Source of the DNA: Bryopsis sp. KO-2023
Taxonomy: Eukaryota > Chlorophyta > Ulvophyceae > Bryopsidales > Bryopsidaceae
Assembly (NCBI GenBank): GCA_030272585.1
Contig: BSYQ01000006.1
Location: forward strand, 3,931,001 to 3,995,000
Direction of reading: 5' to 3'
Length of the DNA stretch: 64,000 nt
In this document: positions 48,701 to 57,760 of the stretch, one piece after another
How the letters are laid out: every line of letters begins with the position of its first letter
How positions within the stretch are numbered: position 1 is the stretch's first letter
Program-made: the position numbers and the translations under genes
Notes under the pieces: generated by a model
Databases searched by the model: none
The model's input: only the letters and a program-made list of their open reading frames with translations
What the model was told of the DNA's origin: nothing

Positions 48701-49680
48701 AACGGTTTGTAAAAGGCCTGTTTGAGGACTTCACGCCGATCCGGTTTTTTTTTTTGTTCGCGCAAAAAAAGGCATCCATCTCCTCCCAACTCGCCTTCTA
48801 CCCAAGCGCACAAGTCGTCACAGTGAAAGTCGACACCGGTGTACCACCAGCCATCGCTTCCGAGCAGCATAACTCCGGATCAGTATCAATTAAAAAAAAA
48901 ACACTAAATGAACCAGAGCACCGTTCTCGAAGCTCTGGTGTTCGACCTCAGCGTCTTAGAACCGGTTGCTAGCCTCTGCGACGTCCTCCATATTCGTGTC
49001 CAAAATCTGAGTTTCGTGATCCGTGAGCTTAGCGGCGACGCGATTGCCGCGCGCTTCTCGGTTCACAAGACTTTCAACGCGAGCGAACCCTCCCTACATC
49101 CTGGTGGCCGTTTCCACAAAAGCGTCGTCTTCTTTTACTTGAACAAGTAACTATCTCCGCCATGTATATCCACCCTTTCGACTGCAGCTTGCTCGATGGT
49201 GGCTTCCGCTTCCACGACCGGAGGGGGTTTTCGGCTGTGGTTCCTCCACGCGCTTTGTTTTTTTGCTCTCGGCGCTTGCAGTGATGAAACGTTCGACTAC
49301 TGGAGAGCTGCTGCTAGTCTCGAAAAGCCTTGGTCCGTCACATCGAGTGGTTGCGCAAAGTGTGAAGGATGTGACGGAGCTAGAAAGAACATGGCAGATG
49401 TACTGCCACCAGATGTAATGATTATTCCGATGATAATTCGGAAGAATGGAATTGCCAACTCACACTGATAAACAGTCGTATTTTACGCTGCTCTATGTGA
49501 GACCTGGTGGTTCGTACGTCGGGTTCAATTCCTGACGAGGTCGATGACGTAGGAAAAGTTGTATATTGATACGCTGGAAGATATCGAATAGCTGGCACGC
49601 CAACCCATGGCTAGCGCAGAGTACTAGGAGTCTTACTGCCGGCACTGTCGTTTTATGACATCCGAGGTATGACTTCTACG
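45752..49680. other. gene-poor interval between MITE and retrotransposon nest
   Basis: No gene is supported. A 17-bp direct repeat CATTCCAACTGTTAACC occurs near 45986 and 46084. A tRNA T-arm-like hairpin sits at 48011-48027. The part 48700-49450 is CpG-rich, with open frames on both strands that lack domains; it could be an old exon or element. A second T-arm-like hairpin lies near 49500-49546. Confidence 0.4.
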
Positions 49681-50747
49681 AAACGTGCGGCTGGGAACAC
49701 AAGGAGCCAACGAAAACACTATGGATTCCAGCGAAACGGATACAACTCACTACGAAAAACGATCTCTTAGGCGATACGCACGACTGGCAGTCGGGTCGCT
49801 AGTCGACCCCTGTCGTGACGCCGAACTCGCGGCCAGCACACATGCGCTAGCGCTAGAACCGGCCGCGAGTATAAATATCCCACAGAATTCTGATTAAGAA
49901 CAGACAGAACTCGGTGAATACCTCGTTTACTTCTTACTTCGGACATCTATCTATAGGAGGACTCTCTTATCGTGACGGACTTAAGGAAAGCTTCGCGACT
50001 TACCTTAAACGGGAATCCCGACCGGACGAGGTACTTCTGGCCAAAGATAGCATCATCCAAGGTTTTCTGAAGTACACTTTTTGAAATGGGATACACCATC
50101 CCTTCTCTTTCTGTAAAAATATTCTCTTGCTATTATTCTTGTGTCTCTGAGTGTCTTTATTCAAAATAAGATTGTTTCTGATCAAACTTTGATTCTAGAG
50201 GAAATAGGAGTGGAGTCAGAATAGTAAGAGAAGGTGCTGCCCTTCTCTTAGGAGGTTTTTCTCCACTCAGAGGAGCCGACCTCTCCTCTGAGTGTCTCCT
50301 TTCGTTTTTGGTGTTTGCGTTTTGTGTTCCTCTCTTCTCCAGCTCAGTTTCCAGAGTCCCCTTAGGCCATGGTCTCTTAGCGACCATCCTCCAGGGGACT
50401 CCACTTTCTGTCTCACTCTCGGGAGCAAGGCCCTCTTAGCGGGTGTCTCCGTCGACTTTGACTCGTGTTGTGTTCAGATGCCTGGTCTTAGGCTTTTCGT
50501 TGTTATGGGGAATCGAGACTGTGACTCTCGGATGGTGATGGTTGTTAGCGCGACTGGTCTTAGCCGACTTCTTAGGTGACGATAGTTTCAGTGCGTCGCA
50601 GTTTAGATACCAAGTTTTTGGATAAGACATTCAACGTCGGCGTAGTCCGACTCCGTTGCCGTAGACAGACTCTGCGGTAGTTCAGTACGACTCTACCTTC
50701 AATCGCGGCGCGAATGAAGAATTAGTAGTTGTGCCGAATGCGTTTTC
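49681..50747 (+). repeat. putative 5' LTR/leader of outer retrotransposon
   Basis: This segment precedes a primer-binding-site-like sequence at 50748 and the truncated gag at 50904. It contains a TATA box (TATAAATA near 49870) and, farther on, two perfect hairpins (50225-50250 and 50265-50293) and many CTTAG motifs. A matching right LTR is not found in the window, so the left limit and the LTR assignment are inferred. Confidence 0.45.
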
Positions 50748-50766
50748 TGGTTTCGGAGCGTTGCGA
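50748..50766 (+). other. primer binding site of outer retrotransposon
   Basis: The sequence TGGTTTCGGAGC starts here and also begins the primer site of the inner element at 51660. A leading TGG pairs with the CCA end of a tRNA. It lies about 155 bases upstream of the outer gag start, a normal distance. Confidence 0.55.
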
Positions 50767-50903
50767 GCTTCGGACATGTTAGGAATATGGGCCCACTAAC
50801 ATTGCAACAAAGTTCTGTGCAACACTGTTTACTCTGGTGATCACCTCTCGCAAAAGAGAAAGCGCTCCAGAAATTAACACAAGTGTAAAACATTGTAGGA
50901 ACA

Positions 50904-51142
50904 ATGGTTGGAGCAACTTCTGCTGATAAGTATCGTGCCCCTAAGCTCGAAAAGTTTGACGGAAAGAAACCTCCAGCAGCAGAATGGTTCAAGACTGTGG
51001 AAGCAACAGCCACGGCACAGAACTGGCCTGCCCGTTCCAAAGTGAGCAGGGCGAAAGCGAACCTCACTCACGGTGCAGCTCTCTGGGCGGCTGCTCTCCC
51101 AGAAGATATGACCTGGGAGAACTTTAAAAAGAAGTTTATGAA
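50904..51142 (+). pseudogene. outer retrotransposon gag, 5' part, interrupted by insertion
   Basis: The frame starts at ATG 50904 and shows Ty3/gypsy-like gag features: KLEKFDGKKPPAAEWF, later HGAALWAAALP and MTWENFKKKF. Such P-x-F-x-G and W-x-x-F patterns mark the capsid region. It is cut after about 79 codons by the inner LTR element, whose insertion duplicated ATGAA. The same frame resumes at 57251 beyond the inner element. Confidence 0.75.
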
Positions 51143-51655
51143 TGATACCAGCTGCTGACGTCCAGGGACGTCAGACGTCAAAGGCGTCATGCATCTGACG
51201 TCTGTGAAGCGTCAGATGCATCCCCGGTGAATGACAGCATCCTCCCAAGGAGGTACTACTGAACTACAGCGAGGAAACCACCGTAAGAGCACAGAGTCAA
51301 GACAGTGGTTCGATCAACCAGATTAGGACTTGCGACACTGAGATCCTGGGTTCGAGTCTGAGTGGGAACGTGCTTTGGTCTGGGCCTGTGTGTGAGTGTG
51401 TGAGTGAGTCAGGAGTAGAACTGGCGGCTGTGAGTCAGGGTAGTGGGAGTGTTACGGGTGGTTAGTCACCCTCGGGAAAGTCGAACTGGGAGTTAAAGGA
51501 TGGGACGCTTGATGTAACCTTGCTTTTCAGTGATCTGTTTGTGTGACCCCGAGTCTGTGACCCGTGTGATTTTGTGTGACCGTTCCGCCGCCGCCTCACT
51601 CTTTCCCGAGATAGGAGACGTCGCTCGCGGACGTCAGTCCTCCCGAGCGATAACA
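51143..51655 (+). repeat. 5' LTR of chromovirus
   Basis: It begins TGATACCAGCTGC and ends CGATAACA. The first 80 bases hold several GACGTC motifs and a perfect 12-bp inverted repeat (51189-51200 with 51210-51221). A B-box-like GGTTCGAGTC occurs near 51350. The single difference from the 3' copy is in a GTG(T/C)GATT context near 51567. Confidence 0.95.
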
Positions 51656-51659
51656 TTTT

Positions 51660-51677
51660 TGGTTTCGGAGCCCGAAG
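51660..51677 (+). other. primer binding site of chromovirus
   Basis: Four bases after the 5' LTR comes TGGTTTCGGAGCCCGAAG, complementary to a tRNA 3' end finishing in CCA. The first 12 bases match the outer element's site. The tRNA identity cannot be fixed from the window. Confidence 0.7.
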
Positions 51678-52126
51678 GAACCGACTGGACTGGAGCTCTC
51701 CGCTGGTTTGACCAGCAGGTTTGTTCGAGGCGCTTAACGCCAGTCGTAAGGTCGTGGGAAAACGGAAAAAAAGGCAAACGCAGTGAACGGGAAAAAAGGA
51801 AAACGTGTGGTAGCAACGTTGGAAAAGAATCACACCCATAAAAAGAGAGAAAAGAGGGTGCCAACGTTCAGTCGTGTGACAGGACGTTTGGGAAAAAGGT
51901 TACCCTGTAACCTGCGTCGCTGTCAGCGAACTGTAGTACTCAGGTTCGAAGGGTTAGAGTCGGACGTGAAGGGGTATAGTAGTATTACGTATAGTAACTC
52001 TCACGGCAAGGGCACGTGGGTTATCCGTTCACAGTTCGGCAAGGACAGGTCGTGGCGCGAAAGTCAACGGTCTACAGTTGACAGTAACCGTTGCCTGGAA
52101 AGTCAACTGAAAGTCAAGCGACCAGA

Positions 52127-54373
52127 ATGGCTCTGGTTCCGGTTGTTACGGAAAGCGACATGGTCGCGATAAGCGACGAAGTTATGGAAGGGTCAGAAGT
52201 GCAACCAATGGTGCACCAGCAAATTCAGAATATACAGATCAATGGTTCTGATCACACTGAAATGCAAAGACAGATTGAGGTCTGGGGTGGAACAGTAACC
52301 AACCACCTCCAGCAATCATTGACCTCCATGCAGAACCAGGTTCAACAAGTCCAGGTTGAACTCTATACACACAGAGAGCAAGCAGAGCTACATCAGTCAA
52401 CTCTAAAGGAAGAGTTGCAGTCAGCCTTAGTGCACAGTTTGGAAGAACAGAGTCGAAAACTACAGCAGACTCAGGAGCTACATGCAAAGGACTTTTATCA
52501 AAGCCTCACTGCAAATACAAACACTCAACTGAAGGACCTTGGTGAACAGTTGAGAAGCACAGGAAAAGAACATGCTGTAGGCATGGCTCAGTGGAAAAAT
52601 AAGAACCAAACAGAGCTGGAACTATTCCAGAAGAAGCAGTTAGCTCTTCAGGAGCAACTGATGTTGGTTCAAAAGAAACAACAGGAAGATATTAATGCCC
52701 AATTATATGAAGTGTCTCAGCACATGCAAAGAATGCAAAAACAGCTGATGGAAGAGAGGGAGAGTATGACAAACACAATGACTAGCATACTACAAGGAGA
52801 ATTGGACTCCTATCCTGCAGTCATTCAGAAAATGGTAGCTACAGCAGTGGATGAAACCACCACAGCTATTGAAGACAAGTATAACAATGCTGAAGGACAG
52901 AAAGCAGATCTAGAAGAGACTAGATGGGCTTTAACTGATCCAGACTATCAGAAAGCAGTTGATGGCTGGATGAAGGATGGAATTCTGAGAGCACCTATTC
53001 CTCCACAAGTGATGCAAGTGCATATGATGCAAGCAACACAAACAGTACAGAATACAGAGGAAGGAGAAACTGAGGGACAAACTCAGGATATCCCAACATC
53101 TGGTCAGCCACCAGTACCGCAAGTTATACCTGCCACAAGTACTGGAGCAGTACCTCCAGGACCCTCTTCTTTAGGTCTAATAGACCTCACTTCAGGACAA
53201 CAACTGTCCATGGGTTTACCACCCCCTCTACTGCAACCACCAGCAGTAACTATAGCACCTCCAGTTACCTTTACTGTAGGCACTACCCCAGCACCATCAG
53301 GAATGGGAATTCGACCACCAAATCCCTTTGAACAGTTAACAAGTCAAAGAGCATCCAGTGGTGGTGCACCTGGAGGAAATCCAGGGGATCCAAATGGATC
53401 AAATGGACCAAATGGCCCAGACAGACCAGGCATGCCTAGAGCATCTGGTTCTGGACATCCAGGGCCAGGGAATGGTGGTGATGGTGGTGGAGGTGATGGA
53501 GGAGGTCCCCCAGGAGGAGGACCACCTGATAGAGATCCTAGTGGCACATCAGGAGGTTCAGGACAAGGTCCTGATAGACCTTACAGCAAACAGATTAAGC
53601 TCACTCCCCCAGAGAAATTCACAGGAGATGAAAGGATGTCTGCAACAGAATGGATACTAGGAATGAAGAGATGGTTGCAGAATCAACACATCTTAGAGAG
53701 AGACTGGTTATCCTGTTTTCAGTCACATCTCCAGGGAGATGCACTTAGCTGGTTAAACCTGATGGATATACAGATCATGAATCAGGAAAAAGCAGAGTAT
53801 GCTAGCTGGCAAGAGTTCACTCAAGAACTAAGGAATGTTTTTGAGCCAGTCTCCCTAATAGAGACTGCCAGAAAACAATTAAGAACTCTAAGGCAGACTG
53901 GAACTGCCTTAGGCTACATCAGACTCTTCAGAAAGCTGATGTTTAGACTCCCTAACCTACCTCAAGAAGAAAGGTATGCTGCCTTTGTGGATGGGCTAGC
54001 AGATAGGAATATGCAAGCACAGGTTATGACCCTGTGTGATGGGGATCTGGATAAGGCCATCCTCACAGTCCAAAGACTCTCTGCAACTATAGGCAGTAGA
54101 GGTGGCACTACTAGTAGCTTTAGAGGCAGAGGTAGAGGGAGGGGAAGATTTGGACAGAGAAATACACAGATGTCAGCAGTGATAGCTGCTGCAACATCAC
54201 AACTGCCCCCTGCAGCAAATTCAGTTAAGGCTGTGCAGCAGAGAGGTCAGATGGGATCTAGGCCCTCAAGGGGAGGATCCTTTAAGTGTTTTCTATGTGG
54301 AAGCACAGAGCATGGGGTGAGACAGTGTCCCAAACTGTCCCAAGCTCAGAAAGCCCTGAAGAAGGGAAACTAA
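52127..54373 (+). CDS. gag: chromovirus Gag polyprotein
   Basis: This 748-aa Gag starts at ATG 52127 (MALVPVV); the frame is open a little further upstream without an ATG. It packages the element RNA into cytoplasmic particles. Residues ~30-260 are Gln/Glu-rich and predicted coiled coil (QQSLTSMQNQVQQVQVEL). Then a Pro/Gly-rich linker (~330-480) with PGGNPGDPNGSNGPNGPDRP, the capsid region (PPEKFTGDERMSATEWILGM, LQGDALSWLNL, FVDGLADRNMQAQVM), a basic RGRGRGRGRFG box and a single zinc knuckle of form C-x2-C-x4-H-x4-C (CFLCGSTEHGVRQC) near the end. It is long for a Ty3/gypsy Gag because of the coiled-coil and Pro/Gly regions. The stop lies directly after a slippery heptamer. The gene is intact. 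Confidence 0.93.
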   Translation: MALVPVVTESDMVAISDEVMEGSEVQPMVHQQIQNIQINGSDHTEMQRQIEVWGGTVTNHLQQSLTSMQNQVQQVQVELYTHREQAELHQSTLKEELQSALVHSLEEQSRKLQQTQELHAKDFYQSLTANTNTQLKDLGEQLRSTGKEHAVGMAQWKNKNQTELELFQKKQLALQEQLMLVQKKQQEDINAQLYEVSQHMQRMQKQLMEERESMTNTMTSILQGELDSYPAVIQKMVATAVDETTTAIEDKYNNAEGQKADLEETRWALTDPDYQKAVDGWMKDGILRAPIPPQVMQVHMMQATQTVQNTEEGETEGQTQDIPTSGQPPVPQVIPATSTGAVPPGPSSLGLIDLTSGQQLSMGLPPPLLQPPAVTIAPPVTFTVGTTPAPSGMGIRPPNPFEQLTSQRASSGGAPGGNPGDPNGSNGPNGPDRPGMPRASGSGHPGPGNGGDGGGGDGGGPPGGGPPDRDPSGTSGGSGQGPDRPYSKQIKLTPPEKFTGDERMSATEWILGMKRWLQNQHILERDWLSCFQSHLQGDALSWLNLMDIQIMNQEKAEYASWQEFTQELRNVFEPVSLIETARKQLRTLRQTGTALGYIRLFRKLMFRLPNLPQEERYAAFVDGLADRNMQAQVMTLCDGDLDKAILTVQRLSATIGSRGGTTSSFRGRGRGRGRFGQRNTQMSAVIAAATSQLPPAANSVKAVQQRGQMGSRPSRGGSFKCFLCGSTEHGVRQCPKLSQAQKALKKGN
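54364..54370 (+). promoter_or_regulatory. programmed -1 frameshift site (GGGAAAC) with downstream hairpin
   Basis: The heptamer is placed in the zero frame as G GGA AAC and is followed at once by the gag TAA. Seven bases later a perfect 7-bp stem (GGAGGCT at 54378-54384 with AGCCTCC at 54401-54407) can form. A -1 slip moves ribosomes exactly into the pol frame. X-XXY-YYZ heptamer, 5-9 base spacer and stem match the standard signal. Confidence 0.85.
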
Positions 54374-56481
54374 AAGAGGAGGCTAGTGTTGGGTCAGCTA
54401 AGCCTCCAGATGATATTGAAATGAAAGAACCCACTACAAAAACACCAGCCTCACTAAATGATGGTGTTCAAGAGACACCTGTGGTTGCAGCCCCTATTGC
54501 AACAGAACAGGAAGCAAACACACTGGATGGGGTCACTCCAGGAGTGTTAATTCAAAAGAAAAAGCAGTCTCAAAAGAGAGTGGATAAACAAACAGAGGCC
54601 ACTGTGAGTTTACCCACTAGAGTGGAAGGAAATGTTGAGGGAAAGGAACCAGTTCAGACTGCAGTAGCTCAGGCTACAGCAGCATATAGAGGATATGAAC
54701 TGGCAGGATTTATTGGTGCAAAGAAAGCTACAGCATACATTGATACAGGATCCACTGCTAATTATATTAGCATGGATGCAGTCAAGGAACTGGGACTGCA
54801 ATACAAACCACAAGAAACTCCTGTTAAGTTTCTAGATGGTACAGAAAGGAAATCAGTGGGGAGATGTTTTGGCATCCCATTTGTCTGTGGAAAGATCCAG
54901 CTCTCATTTGATGCTGATGTCTTTCCAGACAGTAATCACCCAATCCTGCTGGGATTGCCCTGGCTCATACACTACAATCCCAAAGTGGATTTTAAGTCAG
55001 GAATAATCACAGTCAACAAGGGCAAAAAGAGTGTAAAATTACCACTCTCCGTGATGCCTGAATATCAGCTCAAACCCACTGGAGCTACAGAACTTTCCTT
55101 TTGTTCTAGTGGCAGAATCAAAAGACAGATAGAAAAAGGGGAAATCAAACACATCATCATGGTGGTGATTAGGCCAGAGGATGAATCAAAGACTGGAGTA
55201 GAAACAATCCCAGAACAAAGGGAAGGGGATGATCTACAGAAAATCCTGCAGGAGGATATGGATCCCAGGATTAAAGAAGTACTGACTCAGTACAGAAAAG
55301 TGTTTGCAAAGGATTTGCCTAAGGGTGTACCTCCTGTCAGACTGGGTCATGAATTCAGGATTGATCTTGAGGAGGGTACAGAACCCATGTATAGACCCCT
55401 ATACAAACTGTCTCCTCTTGAGTTAGATGAGGTTAAAAGACAGTTAGATTACCTGTTGGAGATGGATTTCATAGAACCATCACAGTCACCCTTTGGGGCA
55501 CCAATCCTGTTTGTCCCTAAGAAAGATGGAGGGCTCAGGATGTGCCTGGGTTACAGATGGCTCAACAAGAAAACCATCAAAAACAGATACCCTCTGCCCT
55601 TACCAGAGGAGATGATAGACAGGGTACATGGGGCAAAATATTTCACTAAGATTGACCTGAGATCAGGCTACTGGCAGATGCCTCTAAGGGAAGAGGACAG
55701 GCCTAAGACTGCCTTTAGAAGCAGATTTACACTAGAAAATTTCCTTAGACCCTATGTGGAAGAGCATCCAGAGACATGGATGCAGGGATTAGGGATGGCT
55801 GAATTTGCAGCCAATAATGCTGTCCACACATCTACAGGATACAGCCCCTTCTACTTAATGTATGGGGTACATCCTCAGCTGCCAGGAGATCTACTGGCTG
55901 GAAAAGCTCAAGCTGAAGCAGAATCAGTGCAAGAGATGATATCTCATATGCAGGAAATCATCAATGATGCCAAGGACAGATATAAAACAGCCCAAGAGAA
56001 GATGAGGCAGCAAGCAAATAAAAGGAGAAGGGATGTACAGTTTCAAGTGGGAGAAAAGGTGTTGCTCTCCACAAAGACATTGAATTTATCAGTCTTGAAA
56101 CATATTCCAGTAAAAATCAGAAGAAGATATATAGGACCTTTTGTTATTGCTGCTGCAGTGGGATCTGTGGCATATAGATTGGTGTTACCAGATGGATGGA
56201 AATTACATCCTGTATTTCATGTATCAAAGTTAAGAAAACTTCAGGAAAGTGCTAAGTTTCCTAGGGAGGTAATGGCACCTCCAGCAGAATTAGATTCTGA
56301 GGGAGAAGAGGAATTTGAAGTTGAGGCTGTAGTAAGACATAAGTTTTCAGGAAGAAAAAGGAGATTTTTAGTAGTCTGGAAGGGGTATCCACTTAGTGAA
56401 GCAACCTGGGAACCCCAAGACAATTTACTAAATGCATCAGAGATCCTGGCTGATTATAAGAGGAGAGCTGGGATCAGGTAG
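54367..56481 (+). CDS. pol: chromovirus Pol: protease, partial RT, integrase tail, chromodomain
   Basis: Read by -1 frameshift from gag, this frame adds 704 aa without a stop. An aspartic protease has its active site DTGSTANY (codons from 54742). Reverse transcriptase begins around 55270 (YRPLYKLSPLELDEVKRQL, FGAPILFVPKKDGGLRMCL, NRYPLPLPEEMIDRV, FTKIDLRSGYWQM, KTAFRSRF) but stops there. The YxDD active-site region, RNase H and the zinc and D-D-E parts of integrase are absent. At about 55722-55740 the frame jumps to the integrase C-terminal part (EFAANNAVHTSTGYSPFYLM). The polypeptide ends with a chromodomain (FLVVWKGYPLSEATWEP, about 56311-56463), which directs chromovirus integration to marked chromatin. 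The family motif MCVDYR appears as MCLGYR. The product cannot reverse transcribe by itself. Confidence 0.9.
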   Translation, partial: KLKEEASVGSAKPPDDIEMKEPTTKTPASLNDGVQETPVVAAPIATEQEANTLDGVTPGVLIQKKKQSQKRVDKQTEATVSLPTRVEGNVEGKEPVQTAVAQATAAYRGYELAGFIGAKKATAYIDTGSTANYISMDAVKELGLQYKPQETPVKFLDGTERKSVGRCFGIPFVCGKIQLSFDADVFPDSNHPILLGLPWLIHYNPKVDFKSGIITVNKGKKSVKLPLSVMPEYQLKPTGATELSFCSSGRIKRQIEKGEIKHIIMVVIRPEDESKTGVETIPEQREGDDLQKILQEDMDPRIKEVLTQYRKVFAKDLPKGVPPVRLGHEFRIDLEEGTEPMYRPLYKLSPLELDEVKRQLDYLLEMDFIEPSQSPFGAPILFVPKKDGGLRMCLGYRWLNKKTIKNRYPLPLPEEMIDRVHGAKYFTKIDLRSGYWQMPLREEDRPKTAFRSRFTLENFLRPYVEEHPETWMQGLGMAEFAANNAVHTSTGYSPFYLMYGVHPQLPGDLLAGKAQAEAESVQEMISHMQEIINDAKDRYKTAQEKMRQQANKRRRDVQFQVGEKVLLSTKTLNLSVLKHIPVKIRRRYIGPFVIAAAVGSVAYRLVLPDGWKLHPVFHVSKLRKLQESAKFPREVMAPPAELDSEGEEEFEVEAVVRHKFSGRKRRFLVVWKGYPLSEATWEPQDNLLNASEILADYKRRAGIR

Positions 56482-56723
56482 AAGTTAGATGCACTTTTTA
56501 TTCTGTGGCTGATGGATCAGGAATCCCAGAGGCTAGGGGATGGGTTGCATAAGGGCAGTGAAGTGTTTTCTGAACTTCTGTGGGTTAAGGATTTTATGGG
56601 GATCTAATTATCCCATCAGAAGGGCAGCAAGCTTGGGATTTGCAGCACCCTAGTTCAGAGTTACTTTTACAGAATCAAAAGGATGCATGTGATGGATACT
56701 TGGTGAGGGCACCAACTGCCCCC

Positions 56724-56737
56724 AGGGGGGAGGCAAT
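56724..56737 (+). other. polypurine tract of chromovirus
   Basis: AGGGGGGAGGCAAT lies directly before the 3' LTR and serves as primer for plus-strand synthesis in this class of element. Confidence 0.8.
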
Positions 56738-57250
56738 TGATACCAGCTGCTGACGTCCAGGGACGTCAGACGTCAAAGGCGTCATGCATCTGACGTCTGT
56801 GAAGCGTCAGATGCATCCCCGGTGAATGACAGCATCCTCCCAAGGAGGTACTACTGAACTACAGCGAGGAAACCACCGTAAGAGCACAGAGTCAAGACAG
56901 TGGTTCGATCAACCAGATTAGGACTTGCGACACTGAGATCCTGGGTTCGAGTCTGAGTGGGAACGTGCTTTGGTCTGGGCCTGTGTGTGAGTGTGTGAGT
57001 GAGTCAGGAGTAGAACTGGCGGCTGTGAGTCAGGGTAGTGGGAGTGTTACGGGTGGTTAGTCACCCTCGGGAAAGTCGAACTGGGAGTTAAAGGATGGGA
57101 CGCTTGATGTAACCTTGCTTTTCAGTGATCTGTTTGTGTGACCCCGAGTCTGTGACCCGTGCGATTTTGTGTGACCGTTCCGCCGCCGCCTCACTCTTTC
57201 CCGAGATAGGAGACGTCGCTCGCGGACGTCAGTCCTCCCGAGCGATAACA
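56738..57250 (+). repeat. 3' LTR of chromovirus
   Basis: It has the same length and ends as the 5' LTR, with one visible base difference. It is followed directly by the second ATGAA target copy and the continuation of the interrupted outer gag. Confidence 0.95.
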
Positions 57251-57760
57251 ATGAAAAGGTGGCTGGGGGCCACCGATGATTTGATGAGCGAGCTAACAAG
57301 GCGTCGCCAACGGTCTACGGAGACGGTCGAAGATTTCGCGGACGCCCTTCGTGGCTTAGCTGAGGACATCACTGATATTCAGACCGCGACACGTACTGAC
57401 GGCGCCACTCCGATTGCCCTGAACGACGAATTTCTCCGTCACATTTTTCAGGCTGGAATACCATCGAAGATAAGGGATGCTATAGCCCCACTCCAGCATC
57501 AGAACTTTGAGGAAGTGGTGACGGCTGCAAAGGCAGTTGAGGGAATAGGGCTGAGTAAGAAGAGGAAAGCTCCAGACAGCACTGATTCAGATTCAGACAC
57601 AGAGAAGAACACTGGGCAGACTACAGACTCAAAGGAAGAAAAGCTTCTGAATAAAGTGATGAACAAGGTTCAGAAAGTTATGGAGGGACATATGCACAAG
57701 ATCTATACAGCCCTCCCTGAAACGAGGCTACTTTTTTTCAAGGTCCCCTCGCCCTCCTAG
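57251..57760 (+). pseudogene. outer retrotransposon gag, 3' part
   Basis: After the inner element the outer gag frame continues with capsid-like sequence: ELTRRRQRSTETVEDFADAL, LNDEFLRHIFQAGIPSKIRD, FEEVVTAAKAVEGIGLSKK and an acidic linker (DSTDSDSDTEK). Homology appears to end near 57720, after KIYTALPE, and the frame stops at 57758-57760. No zinc knuckle or pol follows, so the outer element is truncated as well as interrupted. Confidence 0.75.

Larger units (their letters stand above)
51143..57250 (+). mobile_element. Ty3/gypsy chromovirus LTR retrotransposon, internally deleted
   Basis: The 6108-bp element has 513-bp LTRs, TG...CA ends and a 5-bp target duplication ATGAA (51138-51142 and 57251-57255). 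Order: 5' LTR, primer site (51660), gag (52127-54373), -1 frameshift signal (54364-54370), pol with protease and half a reverse transcriptase fused in frame to the integrase tail and a chromodomain (to 56481), polypurine tract (56724-56737), 3' LTR. The two LTRs differ at one position that I can see, so insertion is very recent. The missing RT core, RNase H and integrase core make it non-autonomous. Confidence 0.95.

Noticed and set aside
48541..49150. CpG-rich open frames that look like an exon
   Set aside because: Frames on both strands are equally plausible and none matches a family I know; it might be an old exon, but evidence is too thin.
49500..49546. Second T-arm-like hairpin closed by GACCT/AGGTC
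   Set aside because: Only the T-arm and a short outer stem fit; no full cloverleaf.
51340..51365. B-box-like GGTTCGAGTC inside the LTR
   Set aside because: Full tRNA folding fails, and the sequence is part of both LTRs.
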